A stretch of 38,985 bases of DNA from Microbacterium sp. K24 (GCF_004794465.1 NZ_SSDJ01000037.1:1-38985); one strand, 5' to 3'. Positions 20,156 through 28,798 are shown, numbered from the stretch's first letter. The notes: generated by a model not told the origin, from the sequence alone. Numbers and translations: made by a program.

Positions 20156-21073
20156 ATGGCCTCTGCGCTCGACTCCGCCACCACCGGCCAGAAGACGCAC
20201 CGCTATCTCCGCCTGTCGCTCGTGTTCGTGGTCTTCGCGCTCCTGGTGAGCGTCGCGATAGAGACGGTGGTCGCGTCGTGGGATCCCTTCGCGCTCGGCT
20301 GGGATCCGCTCCCCTCCCTCAGCCACTACTTCTACACGTCGTCGCGCAGCGTGTTCGTCGGCTCGCTGATCGCTGCCTCGCTGGCGCTGCTCGCCCTCTC
20401 CGGACGCGATCGTGCGACCGTGCTGCTCGACATCTCGGCCGTGTTCGCGCCGCTGATCGCGCTCATCCCCACCGGTGTCGACGCCGACCGCCCCGTCGAC
20501 GGGCTGACCTGCCCCGGGGCGGAGGAGTGCATCCCCGAGCCGTACCTGGGTGACGTCCGCTCCGGCGTCGTCGCCTACGTGATCGTGGTCATCGCCGCGG
20601 TGGTCACGATGGCGATCATCCGGCGCAGGACGCGGACCCGCGTCCCCCATGCCGGCCTCGTCTCGACGATCGCCGTCGTCACGGCGGTCGTCATCGCCGC
20701 CCTGGCATTCCTCCCGGCGCTGAACGCCGACTTCCCCTTCATCGGAGGGCCGCTCCCGTCGAGCATCCACTTCGTCGTGACGATCGCCTTCTTCGGCACC
20801 TTCGCGGCCGTGCCCGTGCTGCTCTCCCGCGAGCCCTTCGACGAGCAGCAGACACCCCCGTCGCCACGGCAGAAGACGTTCTACCGCTGGGTCACGGGCC
20901 TCATGATCGCCGACCTGGTACTGCTCGTCGCCGCCTTCGTGTTCCGCGATGCGCTGCACGGCTTCCCGGTGGTGCTCATCGGCGAGGTCATCGCGCTCTG
21001 CCTGTTCGCCGGCTTCTGGGGTGTGCAGACGTTCCAGCGCTGGACGGACGCGAACCCTCCGAGCATCGCCTGA
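20156..21073 (+). CDS. Hypothetical multi-helix membrane protein
   Basis: A 305-residue integral membrane protein, about seven helices, of no family I can name; the spacing recalls DUF998-like proteins. Helices start near residues 17 (LRLSLVFVVFALLVSVAIE), 65, 95, 137 (VVAYVIVVIAAVVTMAIIR), 167, 200, 245 and 275. An extracytoplasmic loop near residue 113-125 contains two cysteines (LTCPGAEECIPE) that could form a disulfide. The ATG at 20156 lies 7 nt after TACCGT (20143-20148); earlier in-frame starts would run through the tRNA-like promoter region and give a basic, non-membrane extension, so they are rejected. It is convergent with the WYL regulator. Confidence 0.72.
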   Translation: MASALDSATTGQKTHRYLRLSLVFVVFALLVSVAIETVVASWDPFALGWDPLPSLSHYFYTSSRSVFVGSLIAASLALLALSGRDRATVLLDISAVFAPLIALIPTGVDADRPVDGLTCPGAEECIPEPYLGDVRSGVVAYVIVVIAAVVTMAIIRRRTRTRVPHAGLVSTIAVVTAVVIAALAFLPALNADFPFIGGPLPSSIHFVVTIAFFGTFAAVPVLLSREPFDEQQTPPSPRQKTFYRWVTGLMIADLVLLVAAFVFRDALHGFPVVLIGEVIALCLFAGFWGVQTFQRWTDANPPSIA

Positions 21074-21085
21074 CCGCCGATCCGA

Positions 21086-22072
21086 TCACCGCCGTGCCGG
21101 CGGCGCCGGCCGGTCGATCGCCCGCAGCAGCCTCTGGACCGCCTCCCGCAGCTCGGCGCGGTCCGACTCGGGGAAGGTCATCGCGTACTCGACGCCTTCC
21201 GGGATCCAGAGGAACGCGTACATCGCCTCGCGCCAGTCCGACCCGCCGATGGGCCACCGGGTGTGCTCGGCATCCTCCGCCGTCGCGCCCTGCGACCACG
21301 GCCCGAAGCGATCGTTCACCTCGGCGAGCGACAGCTCCATCACCGCATCCCCTTCGACCTTCTGCGGCGACCACGACGAGGCGACGAGAACCCGCTCCTC
21401 GATCTCGGCCTCCGTGATCCCGCGCCGGGTGAAGAGCACGCGCGTGTGCTCGACGGATTCGACCCGGTCGACGCGGAACGTGCGCCAGTCCTCTCGGTCG
21501 AGATCCCAGCAGAGGAGGAACCACTTGCGGCCGGCGGGCGCGAGCGCGTGGGGCTCGACGCGGCGGACGCTCTCCGTGCCCTCGGCATCCACGTACTTCA
21601 GGCGCAGCCGCTCGGTGTCGCGGGTGGCGAGCGCGATCTCGCCGAGCACGTCGGGCGAGACGACGGGACCGTCGCCGATGCGCGGAGGCTGCACGGATGC
21701 CGCGAGCGCGTTCACCCGCCGACGGAGAGCCGACGGCAGCACCTGTTCGAGCTTGGCGAGCGCGGTGAGCGTGACCTCGGGTCCGCCGACGAGCTGCTGC
21801 GTGGCCGCGACGCGCAGCCCGATCGCCATCGTGACGGCCTCGTCGTCGGTGAGGAGCAGCGGGGGCACGGCGCTGCCAGCCTCGAGCCGGTAGCCGCCGG
21901 CCGCGCCGGGGGTGGACTCGACGCGGTACCCGAGCTCGCGGAGGCGGTCGACGTCGCGGCGCACGGTGCGCTCCGTGACCCCGAGGCGGGCGGCGAGCTC
22001 GGTCCCGGGCCAGTGCCGGTGCGTCTGCAGCAGGTTGAGCAGCGAGAGGGCGCGGGTGGTGGTGTCGGACAT
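21086..22072 (-). CDS. WYL-domain (YafY/PafC-type) transcriptional regulator
   Basis: A 328-residue regulator. Residues 1-60 hold a DeoR-like HTH_11 (LNLLQTHRHWPGTELAARLG, VTERTVRRDVDRLRELGY), and residues about 140-215 a WYL domain, where the name motif reads WFL in GRKWFLLCWDL; RVDRVESVE follows as usual. The C-terminal part is a WCX-like domain. WYL domains are thought to sense nucleic acids or small ligands. It is divergent from an ABC exporter, and a palindrome at 22097-22111 lies between, so it most likely controls that exporter as repressor or activator. The start is the ATG at 22072, the first that gives the whole HTH. Confidence 0.9.
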   Translation of the reverse strand: MSDTTTRALSLLNLLQTHRHWPGTELAARLGVTERTVRRDVDRLRELGYRVESTPGAAGGYRLEAGSAVPPLLLTDDEAVTMAIGLRVAATQQLVGGPEVTLTALAKLEQVLPSALRRRVNALAASVQPPRIGDGPVVSPDVLGEIALATRDTERLRLKYVDAEGTESVRRVEPHALAPAGRKWFLLCWDLDREDWRTFRVDRVESVEHTRVLFTRRGITEAEIEERVLVASSWSPQKVEGDAVMELSLAEVNDRFGPWSQGATAEDAEHTRWPIGGSDWREAMYAFLWIPEGVEYAMTFPESDRAELREAVQRLLRAIDRPAPPARR

Positions 22073-22096
22073 GTCTCACAGATTGCCAGATATCGC

Positions 22097-22111
22097 GGAC
22101 AGGATCTGTCC
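22097..22111. promoter_or_regulatory. Operator palindrome and ABC exporter promoter
   Basis: GGACAG (22097-22102) and CTGTCC (22106-22111) form a perfect 6-bp inverted repeat around GAT. It covers the -35 region of the promoter whose -10, TACCTT (22123-22128), lies 6 nt before the drrA-like start, so that mRNA looks leaderless. It is the obvious binding site for the divergent WYL regulator; that assignment is inferred. Confidence 0.6.
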
Positions 22112-22134
22112 TGGTTGGCTTCTACCTTCAAGCC

Positions 22135-23184
22135 ATGACCAACCACTCCATCATCGAAACAGAGGGCCTCACCAAGGTCTTCACCGTCAAGAAGAAGCCG
22201 GTGCATGCGGTCACCGACGTCTCCTTCGCAGCGACCGCCGGCGAGCTCGTCGCGTTCCTCGGGCCGAACGGCGCCGGGAAGTCCACCAGTCTCCGGATGC
22301 TGACCACCCTCATCCCGCCCACCTCCGGCACGGCCAGGGTCGTCGGGCACGACATCAGGACGGATGCCGCGGGTGTACGCGCCCGCATCGGCTACGTCGG
22401 CCAGCTGACGAGCGGCAGCTTCTCGCAGCGGGCCCGCGACGAGCTGCTCAGCCAGGGTGCGTTCTACGGGATGTCGAAGCGCGACAGCGCGCGCCGGGCC
22501 GACGAGCTCATCGACTCGCTCGACCTCTCCTCGTTCGCGACCCGGACCGTGCAGCAGCTGAGCGGCGGACAGAAGCGGCGGCTCGACATCGCACTGGGAC
22601 TGATGCACGCGCCGCCGCTCATCTTCCTCGACGAGCCCTCGACCGGCCTCGACCCGCAGAGCAGGGCGAACCTGTGGGAGCACATCCTCGACCTGCGCAC
22701 GCAGCACGGCACGACCGTCTTCCTCACCACGCATTACCTCGAGGAGGCCGATCGCTACGCCGAGCGCGTCATGGTCATGGACAAGGGCCGCATCATCGCC
22801 GACGACAATGCGACCGCGCTCAAGGCGACGCTCGCCGGCGACGTGCTCACCTTCGGATTCGCGGATGCCGCAGCGGCAGCATCCGCCCGCTCCGTGGTCG
22901 CGCGTCTCAGCACCGCGCCGGTCGCCCTCGACGGCGATGCGCTCTCGCTCGCCGTGCCCGACGGCGACCGGCTGCTGCCCGTGATCGTGCGGGAGCTCGA
23001 CGCCGCAGGCATCGCCGTCATCCGCGCGACGGGCGTACCGCCCACTCTCGACGACGTGTTCCTCGCCCTCACCGGCCGCACCCTCCGCGAAGCCGGAGAA
23101 GGGACGGATGCCGAGGGCGACGCATCCGTTCCCGACACGGCAGACGCCGCACCCGACATCAGCAAGACAGGAGTCCTCTCATGA
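22135..23184 (+). CDS. ABC exporter ATPase, DrrA-type
   Basis: A 349-residue ATP-binding subunit of a drug or lipid exporter. Walker A GPNGAGKST is at 43-51, the signature LSGGQKRR at 142-149 and Walker B LIFLDEPSTGLDP from 162; a His switch follows in LTTHYLEEAD. After the 230-residue ATPase comes the C-terminal DrrA-like domain, then a polar, Ala/Asp-rich tail. With the permease gene, which overlaps it by 4 nt, it should form a 2+2 exporter of the daunorubicin-resistance type; the cargo is unknown. Expression is likely set by the WYL regulator through the operator just upstream. Confidence 0.93.
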   Translation: MTNHSIIETEGLTKVFTVKKKPVHAVTDVSFAATAGELVAFLGPNGAGKSTSLRMLTTLIPPTSGTARVVGHDIRTDAAGVRARIGYVGQLTSGSFSQRARDELLSQGAFYGMSKRDSARRADELIDSLDLSSFATRTVQQLSGGQKRRLDIALGLMHAPPLIFLDEPSTGLDPQSRANLWEHILDLRTQHGTTVFLTTHYLEEADRYAERVMVMDKGRIIADDNATALKATLAGDVLTFGFADAAAAASARSVVARLSTAPVALDGDALSLAVPDGDRLLPVIVRELDAAGIAVIRATGVPPTLDDVFLALTGRTLREAGEGTDAEGDASVPDTADAAPDISKTGVLS

Positions 23185-23960
23185 CCGCCATCGACACGCT
23201 CGTGCGCCCGAACCTCGCCCGCGACACCCGGAACGTGCTGACGCGCGAGCTCAAGCCGGTGCTGCGCGACCCGTTCACCCTCATCTTCAGCCTGCTGCAG
23301 CCGCTGGTCTTCCTGGGACTGTTCGCGCCCCTGCTGATCGGCGACTCGGGTCAGTCCGCAGGAGAGACGCTGGGCTGGTTCGTCCCCGGTGTGCTGGTGA
23401 TGATCGTGCTGTTCGGCACCGGGGCCACCGGATCGAACCTGCAGTACGAGATGATGACCGGCTCGCACGAGCGCACGCTCGTCGCACCCCTCGCCCGGTC
23501 GTCGCTGCTGGTCGGCCGCGCCCTCAAGGAGATCGCGCCGATCGTCGTGCAGGCCCTGGTCATCATCGCTGTAGCCTGGCCGTTCGGGTTCGCCGCCGAC
23601 ATCCCCGGCCTGCTCATCGGGCTGGCGCTGCTCGCCGTCTTCGGGGTGGGCCTCGGGTCGCTGTCGTACTCCCTGGCACTGGCGACCAAGGACCGCGAGT
23701 GGCTGTTCTGGGGCGTGCAGCAGGCGCTCATCTTCCCGCTGCTGATCCTGTCGGGCATGCTGCTGCCGCTCGACGACGCCCCGGACTGGATGCAGGTCGT
23801 GGCCTCGGTGAACCCGGTCAACTGGGTCGTGCAGGCCGAACGCGCCCTGTTCGCCGGCGACCTCGGCGACGCGACCGTGCTGTGGGGCTGGGTGTCAGCG
23901 CTCGCCGTCGCGATCGTGGGACTCGTGGTGGGCGTGCGCGCGATCAAGCGCAGCAGCTGA
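23181..23960 (+). CDS. ABC-2 type permease, DrrB-type
   Basis: A 259-residue membrane subunit with six helices: about 32-52 (FTLIFSLLQPLVFLGLFAPLL), 62-82, 110-135, 140-165, 173-195 and 230-250. The cytosolic start contains the coupling helix RELKPVLRDPF, typical of ABC-2 exporters. The segment EMMTGSHERTLVAPLARSSL and the proline-rich loop LPLDDAPDWMQVVASVNPVNW are family hallmarks. Its ATG overlaps the ATPase stop (ATGA), giving coupled synthesis. A strong hairpin at 23982-24024 ends the operon. Confidence 0.93.
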   Translation: MTAIDTLVRPNLARDTRNVLTRELKPVLRDPFTLIFSLLQPLVFLGLFAPLLIGDSGQSAGETLGWFVPGVLVMIVLFGTGATGSNLQYEMMTGSHERTLVAPLARSSLLVGRALKEIAPIVVQALVIIAVAWPFGFAADIPGLLIGLALLAVFGVGLGSLSYSLALATKDREWLFWGVQQALIFPLLILSGMLLPLDDAPDWMQVVASVNPVNWVVQAERALFAGDLGDATVLWGWVSALAVAIVGLVVGVRAIKRSS

Positions 23961-23981
23961 GAGCAGCTCCTTCCCGTGAGG

Positions 23982-24024
23982 GGTCGGGACGCGCGGCACG
24001 GATCACTGCCGTCGCGTCCCGACC
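23982..24024. terminator. Bidirectional terminator hairpin
   Basis: A 12-bp perfect stem, GGTCGGGACGCG (23982-23993) with CGCGTCCCGACC (24013-24024), encloses an inner 5-bp stem CGGCA/TGCCG and an 8-nt loop. It lies between the convergent ABC exporter operon and the quinone-reductase gene, 21 bp from each stop, so it can end both transcripts. Confidence 0.8.
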
Positions 24025-24045
24025 TCTCGGATGCGATGGGGCCTG

Positions 24046-25044
24046 TCAGTCGGCCACCGTCACCACGAGCTTGCCGCGGTTCCCTCCGGCGGCGAGATCG
24101 GCGAGCGCTGCCGGCAGCTCCTCGAACTGGTACGTCCGAGCGACGACCGGGCGCAGCACTCCGCGGTCGACCAGCCCGGCGATCTCGCGGAGCTGCTCGC
24201 CGTCTGCGCGCATGAACAAGAACTCGTAGCGCACTCCGAGTCTCTTCGCCTGACGGCGGATGCTGCGGCTGAGCGCCCTGATCGCGAGGCGCAGCACAGG
24301 GTTCATCCCTCGGCGACGCGCGAACGCAGGATCCGGCGGCCCCGCGATCCCGATCGCGATGCCGCCCGGCTTCAAGACTCGCAGCGAGCGCTCCAGATTC
24401 TCGCCCCCGAGGCTGTCGAGGACGAGGTCGTAGTCCGACAGGATCTGCGTGAAGTCCTCGCTTCGGTGGTCGATCACGATGTCGGCACCGAGACCGCGGA
24501 CGAAGTCGGCGTTCGCGGCGCTTGCCGTGGTCGCGACGGTCGCGCCGAGGTGCGCCGCCAGCTGGATCGCGATCGAGCCGACGCCGCCTGCTCCGGCGTG
24601 GATGAGCACCTTCTGACCGGGCTGCACCTCGGCTCGCTCGACCAGAGCCTGCCAGGCGGTCAGAGCGACCAGCGGCAGCGATCCGGCTTCGGCCATCGAG
24701 ATGCTCGACGGCACGAGAGCGAGGTCGCGCTCGGCGATCGCGATGCGCTCGGCGAATGTGCCGATGCGCGCATCATCGGGCCGGGCGAAGACGCGATCGC
24801 CCGGTCGGAACGCTCGCACAAGTCGACCCACGCGGATCACCGTCCCCGCCACGTCGTTGCCGAGAACCACGGGCAGACGGTACGGCAGGATCTGCGCGAA
24901 CTCCCCGGTGCGGATCTTCTCGTCGAGCTGGTTGAGGCCGGCGGCTCCGACGCTCACCAGCACGTCTCGATCCCCCACCTCGGGCTCCGCGACCTCCGCG
25001 CGTTCGACGGGGCGCTTGTACTTCATGACGGCGAAGGCGCGCAT
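24046..25044 (-). CDS. NADP-dependent quinone-reductase-like oxidoreductase (MDR family)
   Basis: A 332-residue medium-chain dehydrogenase/reductase. Residues 1-115 form the GroES-like domain (VLGNDVAGTVIRVGRLVRAF, then GDRVFA). The Rossmann part begins near 130 with VLIHAGAGGVGSIAIQLAAHLGA, the NADP-binding loop of quinone oxidoreductases. No zinc-ligand cysteines are present, which places it with zeta-crystallin-like quinone reductases, not zinc alcohol dehydrogenases. It lies 4 nt after the SDR gene in a two-gene operon, facing away from a TetR gene. Substrate is unknown; reactive quinones or enones are likely. Confidence 0.9.
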   Translation of the reverse strand: MRAFAVMKYKRPVERAEVAEPEVGDRDVLVSVGAAGLNQLDEKIRTGEFAQILPYRLPVVLGNDVAGTVIRVGRLVRAFRPGDRVFARPDDARIGTFAERIAIAERDLALVPSSISMAEAGSLPLVALTAWQALVERAEVQPGQKVLIHAGAGGVGSIAIQLAAHLGATVATTASAANADFVRGLGADIVIDHRSEDFTQILSDYDLVLDSLGGENLERSLRVLKPGGIAIGIAGPPDPAFARRRGMNPVLRLAIRALSRSIRRQAKRLGVRYEFLFMRADGEQLREIAGLVDRGVLRPVVARTYQFEELPAALADLAAGGNRGKLVVTVAD

Positions 25045-25048
25045 GGGA

Positions 25049-25762
25049 TCAGACCGCCGCCGCGCGCAGCTGCGGATAGACCGCTTCGAGCGGCGCGCTC
25101 AGTCCGGCCTTGAGCTGCACGGACGTGGCATCGGCCAGAACCTCGTACTCGTCCCGCTCCATGGCGTCGAACACGATCTTCACGAGCTCGGCCGGGTCCG
25201 TCTTGGCCTCCGAGACGTGCTCCGCCATCGCCGTGTCGACATACCCGACGTGCACGCCGACGACATGCACGCCTGCCGGCGCCAGCTCGAGACGAAGGGA
25301 GTTGGTCGCCGACCACAACGCCGCCTTGGTGGCGCTGTAGATGCCGCCCACCGCGTACCAGGCGAGTGCGGAGTGGATGTCGATGATCGTCGCTCCGGCC
25401 CGACCGGCGAGCAAGGGGGCATACGCGCGGGCGAGGAAGAGGGGGCCGAGGAAGTTCGTCTCGACGTTCGCGCGGATGTCGTCGTCGGAGTGGGAGAGTA
25501 TCCCCGCGGAAGGCACGGAGGCTCCGGCGTTGTTGATCAGGACCGTGACGTCGGGGGCTGCCTCCACCGCGGCACGGATCGATGCGGGATCCGTCACGTC
25601 GAGCGCGAGCGGCACGACGCGCGCGTCATCCCAGACGCGCGGCCGGCGTGCGCTGGCGTAGACCTTGGCGGCACCGCGTTCGAGCGCCTCGGCGACGAAG
25701 CGCGAGCCGATGCCCCCGTTCGCTCCGGTGATGAGGACGACGGCTCCGTGGAGTGAGGGCAT
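25049..25762 (-). CDS. SDR-family oxidoreductase
   Basis: A 237-residue short-chain dehydrogenase. The nucleotide loop TGANGGIGSR starts near residue 12, NNAGASVP and the catalytic serine (HSALAWY) follow, and the YSATK catalytic pair lies near residue 148-152. The C-terminal part (ADATSVQLKAGLSAPLEAVYPQL) matches the SDR subgroup found next to TetR regulators. The ATG at 25762 is chosen because AAGAAAAGAGAT lies just before it; a TTG at 25786 would add eight residues and overlap the promoter. It precedes the quinone-reductase-like gene by 4 nt. Likely controlled by the divergent TetR protein; substrate unknown. Confidence 0.9.
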   Translation of the reverse strand: MPSLHGAVVLITGANGGIGSRFVAEALERGAAKVYASARRPRVWDDARVVPLALDVTDPASIRAAVEAAPDVTVLINNAGASVPSAGILSHSDDDIRANVETNFLGPLFLARAYAPLLAGRAGATIIDIHSALAWYAVGGIYSATKAALWSATNSLRLELAPAGVHVVGVHVGYVDTAMAEHVSEAKTDPAELVKIVFDAMERDEYEVLADATSVQLKAGLSAPLEAVYPQLRAAAV

Positions 25763-25818
25763 GGCTGATCTCTTTTCTTGAGACAATTAGTATCTGAGTT
25801 CGCCCGTAAGCGACTTCA

Positions 25819-25838
25819 CTCATAACTGAGCATACTCA
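25819..25838. promoter_or_regulatory. Overlapping palindromes in the SDR/TetR gap
   Basis: CTCATAACTGAG (25819-25830) and TGAGCATACTCA (25827-25838) are two inverted repeats that share TGAG, and ACTCAT recurs at a 16-bp distance. They stand in the 98-bp AT-richer gap between the divergent SDR and TetR genes, just before TAGTAT (25841-25846), a good -10 box for the regulator. A cooperative double TetR site is likely, by position and symmetry only. Confidence 0.5.
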
Positions 25839-25860
25839 TTTAGTATTCCCGAAGGACGCG

Positions 25861-26463
25861 ATGACCACCGACGCACGGCACCCCGGCCGCCGGGAGCGCA
25901 ACAAGCAGGAGAAGCGAGAGCGGATCACCTCCGCCGCGGCGGAGCTCTTCGCGGAGCACGGGATCGACGAGGTGACGACCCAGCAGATCGCCGAGCGGGC
26001 CGACGTCGGGACCGGCACCCTGTTCCTGTATGCCAAGACGAAGGGCGAACTGCTGCTGCTCGTCCAGAACACGCACTACGCGATCGCCCTGCAGAAGGGG
26101 ATCGACGCGGCCTCGTCGGTCGCCCTCACCCTCGACGCGGTGATGGCGCTGCTGTACCCCATCATCGAGTGCAACCGGGTGCAGGTCGACAACGGCCGCA
26201 CCTATCTCCGGGAGATGGTCTTCGGCAACGCAGCGGACGCGCACCACGCCGAGGCGCTCGGCATCGTCGCCGACACCGAGACCGCGATCACCGCGATCCT
26301 CCGCCGTGACACCGGGACCGGAGAGGAGCGCGCGGCGACGCGTGCACGCATCGTCTCGGCGATCATGTTCCTGACGATGGCGGCCGACCCGCACGTGGAG
26401 TCGACGGTCGACGAGATCGCGGCCGACGTGAGGGAGCAGATCGCCGCGCTTCTCGACGCGTGA
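25861..26463 (+). CDS. TetR/AcrR-family transcriptional regulator
   Basis: A 200-residue regulator. The N-terminal HTH reads ERITSAAAELFAEHGIDEVT, TQQIAERADVGTGTLFLYAKTK (residues about 20-62); the C-terminal part is a helical ligand domain without further motif. A GAAGGA ribosome site lies 4-5 nt before the ATG at 25861, unlike the leaderless genes elsewhere in the window. It probably controls the divergent SDR and quinone reductase pair and itself through the palindromes at 25819-25838. The ligand may be a toxic carbonyl or quinone, by analogy only. Confidence 0.9.
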   Translation: MTTDARHPGRRERNKQEKRERITSAAAELFAEHGIDEVTTQQIAERADVGTGTLFLYAKTKGELLLLVQNTHYAIALQKGIDAASSVALTLDAVMALLYPIIECNRVQVDNGRTYLREMVFGNAADAHHAEALGIVADTETAITAILRRDTGTGEERAATRARIVSAIMFLTMAADPHVESTVDEIAADVREQIAALLDA

Positions 26464-26506
26464 GTCGTCCGCGCCGCGCGACCGGATACCTCCCGAGAAC
26501 GCGGGC

Positions 26507-27895
26507 TCAGCGCCGGATCGAGTCGTGGAACGGGTTGGGCTCCAGGGTGTAGTCGGTCGCCGCGTCCGCCCAGGTGCCGCCGTCGGACGGCTCTCGCTGT
26601 CGGCGCACCGCCGACAGTGCCCGCGTCGCCGGCGCGCCCACGGCGAGTGCGAACGCCCCGCCGAGTGACCGGTCTTCGCGCCCGAGCACACTCGCCCGAT
26701 GCCACGCCTCGTGCAGCGCTCCGCCGCGCGCCGCGGGCACGCGCCTCGCCGGGAGGGAACCCGCCCGGCGCATCGCCACGAGCTCCTGCACCCGATCCCA
26801 CCAGTTCGACTCCGCCTCCGGGTGGAAGTAGTTGTCACGCAACCAGTCGGGGTGCGGATGCCGGAACCGACCGGCCACGACCTCGTTCCGGCCGCCGAGC
26901 AGTCCGCTCCCCACGAACACGGTGTTCAGCAGGCCCTTGCTCACCCCGAAGGAGTCGAGCGCGATCACCGGGACGCCGAGGGCCGTCGCCTCGATCGCCG
27001 CGGTCGAGCTGATCGTGACGAGCCCTGCCGCGCTCTCCAGCGCCGTCGCCATCGAGTCGTACGAGAAGACGAGGTTGCGCGGACGCCGGCTCGGCAGCAT
27101 CGCGGTGTACGGGTCGCGTTCGAGATGCGTCTCGGACTCCCCCGGCCGCGAGCGCAGCTTCACCACGACACGGCGGCTCGGATCGGCTTCGGCGGCGCGC
27201 ACGAGCGTCGCGGCGATCTCGGCCCGATCCTCGTGCGCGACCGGGACGAGCGCCTGGGCGGCGAACACGATGTCCGTCGCCGGGGGCCGCACGGCGACGG
27301 GCTGCGACGGTCGTTCCGCCACCGCGACGCCACCGGGACGGGCGGAGAGGGCCTCGACGCTCACCTTCTCCGGGTGCAGCATCCGCTGTCGGCGCCGCGC
27401 GAACGGCAGGGTCGCGAGAGCCGTCGGCATCGAGACGCCGATGCGCTCGCCCAGCTCGGCGAACGCGCGCTCCTCCCGATGCGAGTGCAGCACCAGCAGG
27501 TCGGTGTGCCGACGGTAGTCGAGCGCCCCGCGCTGCGCGGGGATCGCCATGCCGGGAAGGCCCGAGACCGTCACCGGACGGTGCCTCAGCGAGTCGATGA
27601 CCCGTCCCATCAGCCGCACGAACGGTCCGCGACCCGCCAGCAGCACGACATCGGGGCGCTGCCCCTCGAGCCATCCCGCGGTCTCGGCGAAGCCGATGCG
27701 CGTGACGTCCTGCGGCCGCAGCCCGGTGCCGGTGAGCGCGGTGCGCTGCTGCTCGGGGCTGGCGGCCAGCGGCGTGCGCACCAGAAGCAGATGGGGTCGC
27801 AGGCCGGGCACCGCGCCGAGCAGGGCGGCGGACCACTTCACGAACGAATCGGCATCCGCGATCGCGACGACCCGGATGCCCGCGGCATCCGTCAT
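26507..27895 (-). CDS. Putative glycosyltransferase (DUF6716-like), glycan operon
   Basis: A 462-residue protein. It resembles the DUF6716 putative glycosyltransferases known from actinobacterial surface-glycan loci; this is recognition by pattern, not proof. Residues 100-140 read DVVLLAGRGPFVRLMGRVID. A possible donor-binding half starts near 215 (DIVFAAQALVPVAHEDRAEI), with RRVVVKLRSRPGESETH and LVTISSTAAIEATALGVPVIALDSFG, which recalls the polysaccharide-type fold where a Ser-Ser-Thr and a Glu contact a CMP-sugar or UDP-sugar. No signal peptide or helix is seen, so it is cytosolic or peripheral. Its ATG overlaps the neuB stop (ATGA). It may add nonulosonic acid to a wall polymer. The stop at 26507 is 43 bp from the convergent TetR gene. 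Confidence 0.68.
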   Translation of the reverse strand: MTDAAGIRVVAIADADSFVKWSAALLGAVPGLRPHLLLVRTPLAASPEQQRTALTGTGLRPQDVTRIGFAETAGWLEGQRPDVVLLAGRGPFVRLMGRVIDSLRHRPVTVSGLPGMAIPAQRGALDYRRHTDLLVLHSHREERAFAELGERIGVSMPTALATLPFARRRQRMLHPEKVSVEALSARPGGVAVAERPSQPVAVRPPATDIVFAAQALVPVAHEDRAEIAATLVRAAEADPSRRVVVKLRSRPGESETHLERDPYTAMLPSRRPRNLVFSYDSMATALESAAGLVTISSTAAIEATALGVPVIALDSFGVSKGLLNTVFVGSGLLGGRNEVVAGRFRHPHPDWLRDNYFHPEAESNWWDRVQELVAMRRAGSLPARRVPAARGGALHEAWHRASVLGREDRSLGGAFALAVGAPATRALSAVRRQREPSDGGTWADAATDYTLEPNPFHDSIRR

Positions 27896-28764
27896 GCGGG
27901 GATGCGGCGGAGCTTCGCCATGGGCGCCCGCTCGCTGTCGAACACCCGCTTGACGCCGTCGCCGAGCGCCTTCTCGATCACGCGGATGTCGCGGACGAGG
28001 TGCTCGAGACCGGTGGGCTCGAGGGATGCCGCGTGGTCGGAGCCCCACATCGTGCGGTCGAGGGTGATGTGACGCTCGACGGCGACCGCGCCGAGGGCGA
28101 CCGCGGCGAGAGAGATCTGCAGACCGCGCTCGTGACCGGAGTAGCCGACCGGCACGCCGGCATAGCGGTCGCGCAGGGTCGAGATCACGCGGAGGTTGGC
28201 CTCCTCCGGCTCCAGCGGATACGTGGAGGTGGCGTGCATGAGGACCACGCGGTCGGTGCCGAGCGTGTCGAGCGCGCGGTCGATCTGGTCCATCGTCGAC
28301 ATCCCGGTGGAGAGGATCACGGGCTTGCCGGTCTCGCGCAGCGCGATGAGCAGCTCGGTGTCGGTGAGGCTCGCGGAGGCGACCTTGTGCGCCACGACGT
28401 TGAGCTCTTCGAGGAAGGCGACGCTCGGCACGTCCCACGGCGAGGCGAACCAGTCGAGGCCGCGCATGGTGGCGTGGTCGCCGATCTCGATGTACTCGTC
28501 GCGCCCGAACTCGACGCGGCGGCGGTACTCGAGGTACGTCATGGTGCCCCACGGGGTCTCGCGCGGGACGTCGCGCATGTGCTCCGGCGTGGAGATCTCG
28601 GGCGTGCGCTTCTGGAACTTCACCGCGTCGGCGCCGGCACGGGCCGCGACGTCGATGAGACGCTTCGCGATGTCGACGTCGCCGTTGTGGTTCAGGCCGA
28701 TCTCTGCGATGACATACGCGGGACGGCCCCCGCCGATCACGCGCGAACCGATGCTGACAGTCAT
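27892..28764 (-). CDS. neuB: NeuB-family nonulosonic acid synthase, without SAF domain
   Basis: A 290-residue synthase that joins phosphoenolpyruvate to a six-carbon sugar (ManNAc, or a mannose phosphate) to give a nine-carbon acid. The TIM barrel is complete: YVIAEIGLNHNGDVDIAKRL, DAVKFQKRTPE, HKVASASLTDTELL, STGMSTMDQI, GYSGHERG and HITLDRTMWGSDHAASLEP are all present. The usual C-terminal SAF (antifreeze-like) domain of about 60 residues, which caps the partner subunit's active site, is absent; the gene ends cleanly and overlaps the next by 4 nt, so this is not a break. The ATG at 28764 follows an excellent GGAGGAATC site. The exact product (Neu5Ac, Kdn, or other) is not decided by sequence. 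Confidence 0.9.
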   Translation of the reverse strand: MTVSIGSRVIGGGRPAYVIAEIGLNHNGDVDIAKRLIDVAARAGADAVKFQKRTPEISTPEHMRDVPRETPWGTMTYLEYRRRVEFGRDEYIEIGDHATMRGLDWFASPWDVPSVAFLEELNVVAHKVASASLTDTELLIALRETGKPVILSTGMSTMDQIDRALDTLGTDRVVLMHATSTYPLEPEEANLRVISTLRDRYAGVPVGYSGHERGLQISLAAVALGAVAVERHITLDRTMWGSDHAASLEPTGLEHLVRDIRVIEKALGDGVKRVFDSERAPMAKLRRIPA

Positions 28765-28784
28765 GATTCCTCCGGTCGTCGAGC

Positions 28785-28798
28785 GGCCCTCGCGGGCC
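28785..28798. promoter_or_regulatory. Small hairpin between neuA and neuB
   Basis: On the minus strand GGCCC, loop GCGA, GGGCC forms a 5-bp GC hairpin with a GNRA tetraloop, 20 nt before the neuB start and just before its GGAGGAA ribosome site. It lies in the only longer gap (95 bp) of the glycan operon. It could stabilise the mRNA or weaken read-through; it lacks a T-run. Confidence 0.35.
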
